Source of the DNA: Drouetiella hepatica Uher 2000/2452
Lineage (GTDB): Bacteria; Cyanobacteriota; Cyanobacteriia; Elainellales; Elainellaceae
DNA length: 64,000 bases
NCBI GenBank assembly: GCA_019359505.1
Contig: JAHHHD010000001.1
Coordinates: 248,001 to 312,000, forward strand
Direction: 5' to 3'
A model generated the notes under the pieces. The model was given only the letters and a program-made list of their open reading frames with translations, was not told the DNA's origin and made no database searches. This document shows positions 62,118 through 64,000 of this stretch, in pieces; positions within the stretch are counted from its first letter, which is position 1, and each line of letters opens with the position of its first letter. The translations under genes were made by a program, and so were the position numbers.

Positions 62118-63092
62118 ATGGAGATTAAGCAAAGTTTTGTAGATGCGATCGGCAATACGCCCCTAATCCGGCTGAACAGCTTCAGTGAAGAAACCGGGTG
62201 CAACATCCTAGGCAAGGCAGAATTTTTGAATCCGGGCGGCTCCGTCAAAGATCGAGCCGCGCTCTACATGATTAAAGACGCTGAAGAACGTGGCTTGCTA
62301 AAACCAGGCGGCACGGTAGTAGAAGGCACGGCTGGCAATACAGGCATCGGGCTGGCTCACATCTGCAATGCCAAAGGCTACAAATGCCTCATCATCATTC
62401 CCAACACCCAGTCTCAAGAAAAGATTGATCTCTTGCGCACTTTAGGGGCAGAAGTGCGTACAGTTCCGGCAGTCCCCTATAGAGATCCCGATAATTACGT
62501 CAGGCTATCTGGGCAAGTGGCGGCAGAAATGGAAAACGCCATCTGGGCAAACCAGTTCGATAATTTGGCAAACCGCCGCGCCCACTATGAAACCACAGGA
62601 GCCGAAATCTGGCAGCAGACGGATGGCACGATCGACGCCTGGGTTTCCTCTACGGGCACGGGCGGCACCTATGCCGGGGTGGCAATGCTGCTCAAAGAGA
62701 AAAATCCTGACATCCGGTGCGTATTGGCAGATCCGATGGGTAGCGCTCTCTATAGCTACGCCAAAACGGGAGAAATTTCTATGACGGGCAGCTCCATTAC
62801 AGAAGGCATTGGCAATAGCCGCGTCACGGCAAACATGGAAGGCGCGCCGATCGACGACGCCTTACAAATAGAAGATCCCGAAGCGCTGCGGGTGGTCTAC
62901 CAGCTCTTGCGCAAAGACGGTTTGTTTATGGGCGGCTCGGTAGGCATTAACGTAGCGGCAGCCGTTGCCCTGGCTAAGCAAATGGGGGCAGGACACACGA
63001 TCGTCACGATTTTGTGTGACGGCGGTGCTCGCTATCAATCGCGGCTGTTTAACCCAGAATGGCTGGCTACCAAAGGGCTGATGATTCCCTAA
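62118..63092 (+). CDS. cysK: Cysteine synthase (O-acetylserine sulfhydrylase)
   Basis: A 324-residue PLP enzyme making cysteine from O-acetylserine and sulfide. The start at 62118 (MEIKQSFVDAIGNTPLIRLN) fits the family; the frame upstream is chance. The PLP Lys is in FLNPGGSVKDRAALYM, the substrate loop in VEGTAGNTGIGLAHI, and the phosphate loop in SSTGTGGTYAGVAM. The substrate loop lacks the TSGNTG Ser (it is TAGNTG), as in the second cysteine-synthase type of cyanobacteria, so the exact acceptor is less certain. Confidence 0.9.
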   Translation: MEIKQSFVDAIGNTPLIRLNSFSEETGCNILGKAEFLNPGGSVKDRAALYMIKDAEERGLLKPGGTVVEGTAGNTGIGLAHICNAKGYKCLIIIPNTQSQEKIDLLRTLGAEVRTVPAVPYRDPDNYVRLSGQVAAEMENAIWANQFDNLANRRAHYETTGAEIWQQTDGTIDAWVSSTGTGGTYAGVAMLLKEKNPDIRCVLADPMGSALYSYAKTGEISMTGSSITEGIGNSRVTANMEGAPIDDALQIEDPEALRVVYQLLRKDGLFMGGSVGINVAAAVALAKQMGAGHTIVTILCDGGARYQSRLFNPEWLATKGLMIP

Positions 63093-63425
63093 ACGCCCTA
63101 AAAGCATCTTTGAGTAAATCAAGATTCCTTTGGCGTATGGCGATCGAGCTTTATTTCCATACTCTTTCCATACTCTTTTAGTATGAAAATTCCGTTGAGC
63201 CACTGCCGATCGCGACCTGTGCGGGTTAACATAAGTGTTAGCGATATCTGGCAACGCTCAGGTGTCGATGTTGAATTGATATTTCTCATGGACCATAGTC
63301 CATTACCCCACAGTCCGCTAATCCATCATTATATTCACTCTCTAGCCTGACGAGTTTTGTTTCAGTGAGCTTTGCGCCTCGTTGAACCCTGTCTCTCAGC
63401 GCGAGAGAGACAAGAGGAGGTCGTC
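63093..63425. promoter_or_regulatory. Long leader region of mgtE with a hairpin at the ribosome site
   Basis: No gene is seen. A hairpin TGTCTCTC (63390-63397) with GAGAGACA (63405-63412) stands directly before AGGAGG (63415-63420). A short direct repeat CCATACTCTTT occurs at about 63157-63180. The long leader could regulate a magnesium transporter gene, but no known Mg2+ riboswitch was recognised. Confidence 0.4.
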
Positions 63426-64000
63426 ATGCTTACTCAGGAAAAACAGTTTTACCTGACAGAATTGGCTGGTCTAAATCAAATGAAGTGGGAGCTAACCAAG
63501 CTTCCAGCCATTGATTTGGGCGATTACATCGTGGAACTGCCACCCGAACAAAGAGCGATCGCCTTTCGTCTGCTGCAAAAAGACAAGGCTACGGATGTTT
63601 TTGAGTATCTGCCACCCGATATTCAGGAAGAGCTGATTAGTTCGCTTCATGCTGCGGATGTGCGGCAGTTGATCGACTCCATGCGCCCAGACGATCGGGC
63701 AGAGCTATTTGACGAGCTGCCCGCTCGGATTGTTCGGCGCTTGCTGCAACAGATTAGCCCCACAGAGCGCGAGGCAACGGCAATTATCTTGGGTTATCCC
63801 GAAGGCACTGCCGGACGGGTAATGACAACCGAATATGTGCAGCTACGCCAAGGGCTAACGGTAGGGGAAGCGTTAGAAAAAATTCGGCAGACCGGACAGG
63901 ATAAGGAAACAATTTACTATGCCTATGTGACGGACGACCAGCGGAAACTCGTGCGAGTAGTTTCTCTGAGGCAGCTTTTGTTCTCCATTCCATCTGCGCT
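63426..64000 (+). CDS. mgtE: MgtE-type magnesium transporter, N-terminal part
   Basis: The frame starts at ATG 63426 behind AGAGGAGG and runs off the window after 191 residues. The MgtE N-domain is a superhelix of short repeats: VELPPEQRAIAFRLLQKDKA, FEYLPPDIQEELISSLH, LFDELPARIVRRLLQQI. The CBS region begins at GYPEGTAGRVMTTEYVQLRQ. These cytoplasmic domains sense Mg2+ and gate the channel, which lies beyond the window. Confidence 0.92.
   Translation, partial: MLTQEKQFYLTELAGLNQMKWELTKLPAIDLGDYIVELPPEQRAIAFRLLQKDKATDVFEYLPPDIQEELISSLHAADVRQLIDSMRPDDRAELFDELPARIVRRLLQQISPTEREATAIILGYPEGTAGRVMTTEYVQLRQGLTVGEALEKIRQTGQDKETIYYAYVTDDQRKLVRVVSLRQLLFSIPSA

Noticed and set aside
63199-63205. GCCACTG sequence in the mgtE leader, as in B12 riboswitches
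   Set aside because: The seven bases stand alone without the other conserved riboswitch blocks.

Overview
The window is a chromosomal segment of a cyanobacterium. The HIP1 octamer GCGATCGC occurs throughout, even at the centre of transcription terminators. The gene content also fits: phylloquinone genes (menC, menD, menF), a type III glutamine synthetase (glnN), a class-C flavodiiron protein, DUF3318, cyanobacterial ferritin-like proteins and many Uma2 endonucleases. Genus cannot be fixed from sequence alone. Dispersed palindromic repeats, scattered exopolysaccharide glycosyltransferases and a heme/NO sensor linked to c-di-GMP suggest a benthic or filamentous (Leptolyngbya-like) organism. No rRNA, CRISPR array or replication origin was seen. 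One tRNA is present, Arg-CCG.

Layout. 0-6.2 kb: partial nurA, a His-type Dps, an orphan IS1 InsA-like gene, a ferritin-like protein, an Uma2 gene, and a decayed exbB/exbD region. 6.2-12 kb: TonB-like protein, lipoprotein, glnN, ppk2. 12-15.4 kb: an AT-rich accessory patch with a recombinase fragment, a HEPN protein, and a ribbon-helix-helix repressor facing a 41-aa ORF across a clear operator. 15.6-22.5 kb: metH, an Uma2 gene interrupted by an in-frame amber codon, a UDP-sugar epimerase and a hydrolase. 22.7-27.2 kb: a two-gene glucose PTS (IIA-HPr-EI fusion plus PtsG), very unusual for a cyanobacterium. 27.2-34.8 kb: six same-strand genes. In transcription order these are a probable Fe(II)/2-oxoglutarate oxygenase, a methyltransferase, a heme-oxygenase-like diiron oxygenase, an HNOBA-GAF-PAS-GGDEF-EAL protein, an H-NOX sensor and an HNOBA histidine kinase. 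35.5-49.7 kb: polysaccharide genes (GT4, fused GT2-GT2, WcaF-like, GT9) interleaved with tgt, menC, a flavodiiron protein, a pentapeptide protein, and an OhrR-like regulator divergent from a GST. 50-64 kb: RTX protein, SPFH protein, DEAD helicase, tRNA-Arg, phosphatase, DedA, ahcY, menD, menF, cysteine synthase, partial mgtE.

How parts work together. metH, ahcY and the cysteine synthase serve the methyl and sulfur cycle. menF, menD and menC make phylloquinone precursors. The H-NOX and its two HNOBA partners are expected to turn NO binding into phosphorelay and c-di-GMP outputs. They sit directly behind three small-molecule enzymes whose types are found in N-oxygenated natural-product pathways. 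That six-gene block is the strongest candidate for an undescribed system. Second is a family of bipartite palindromic repeats, with seven copies including one that lacks its central hairpin.
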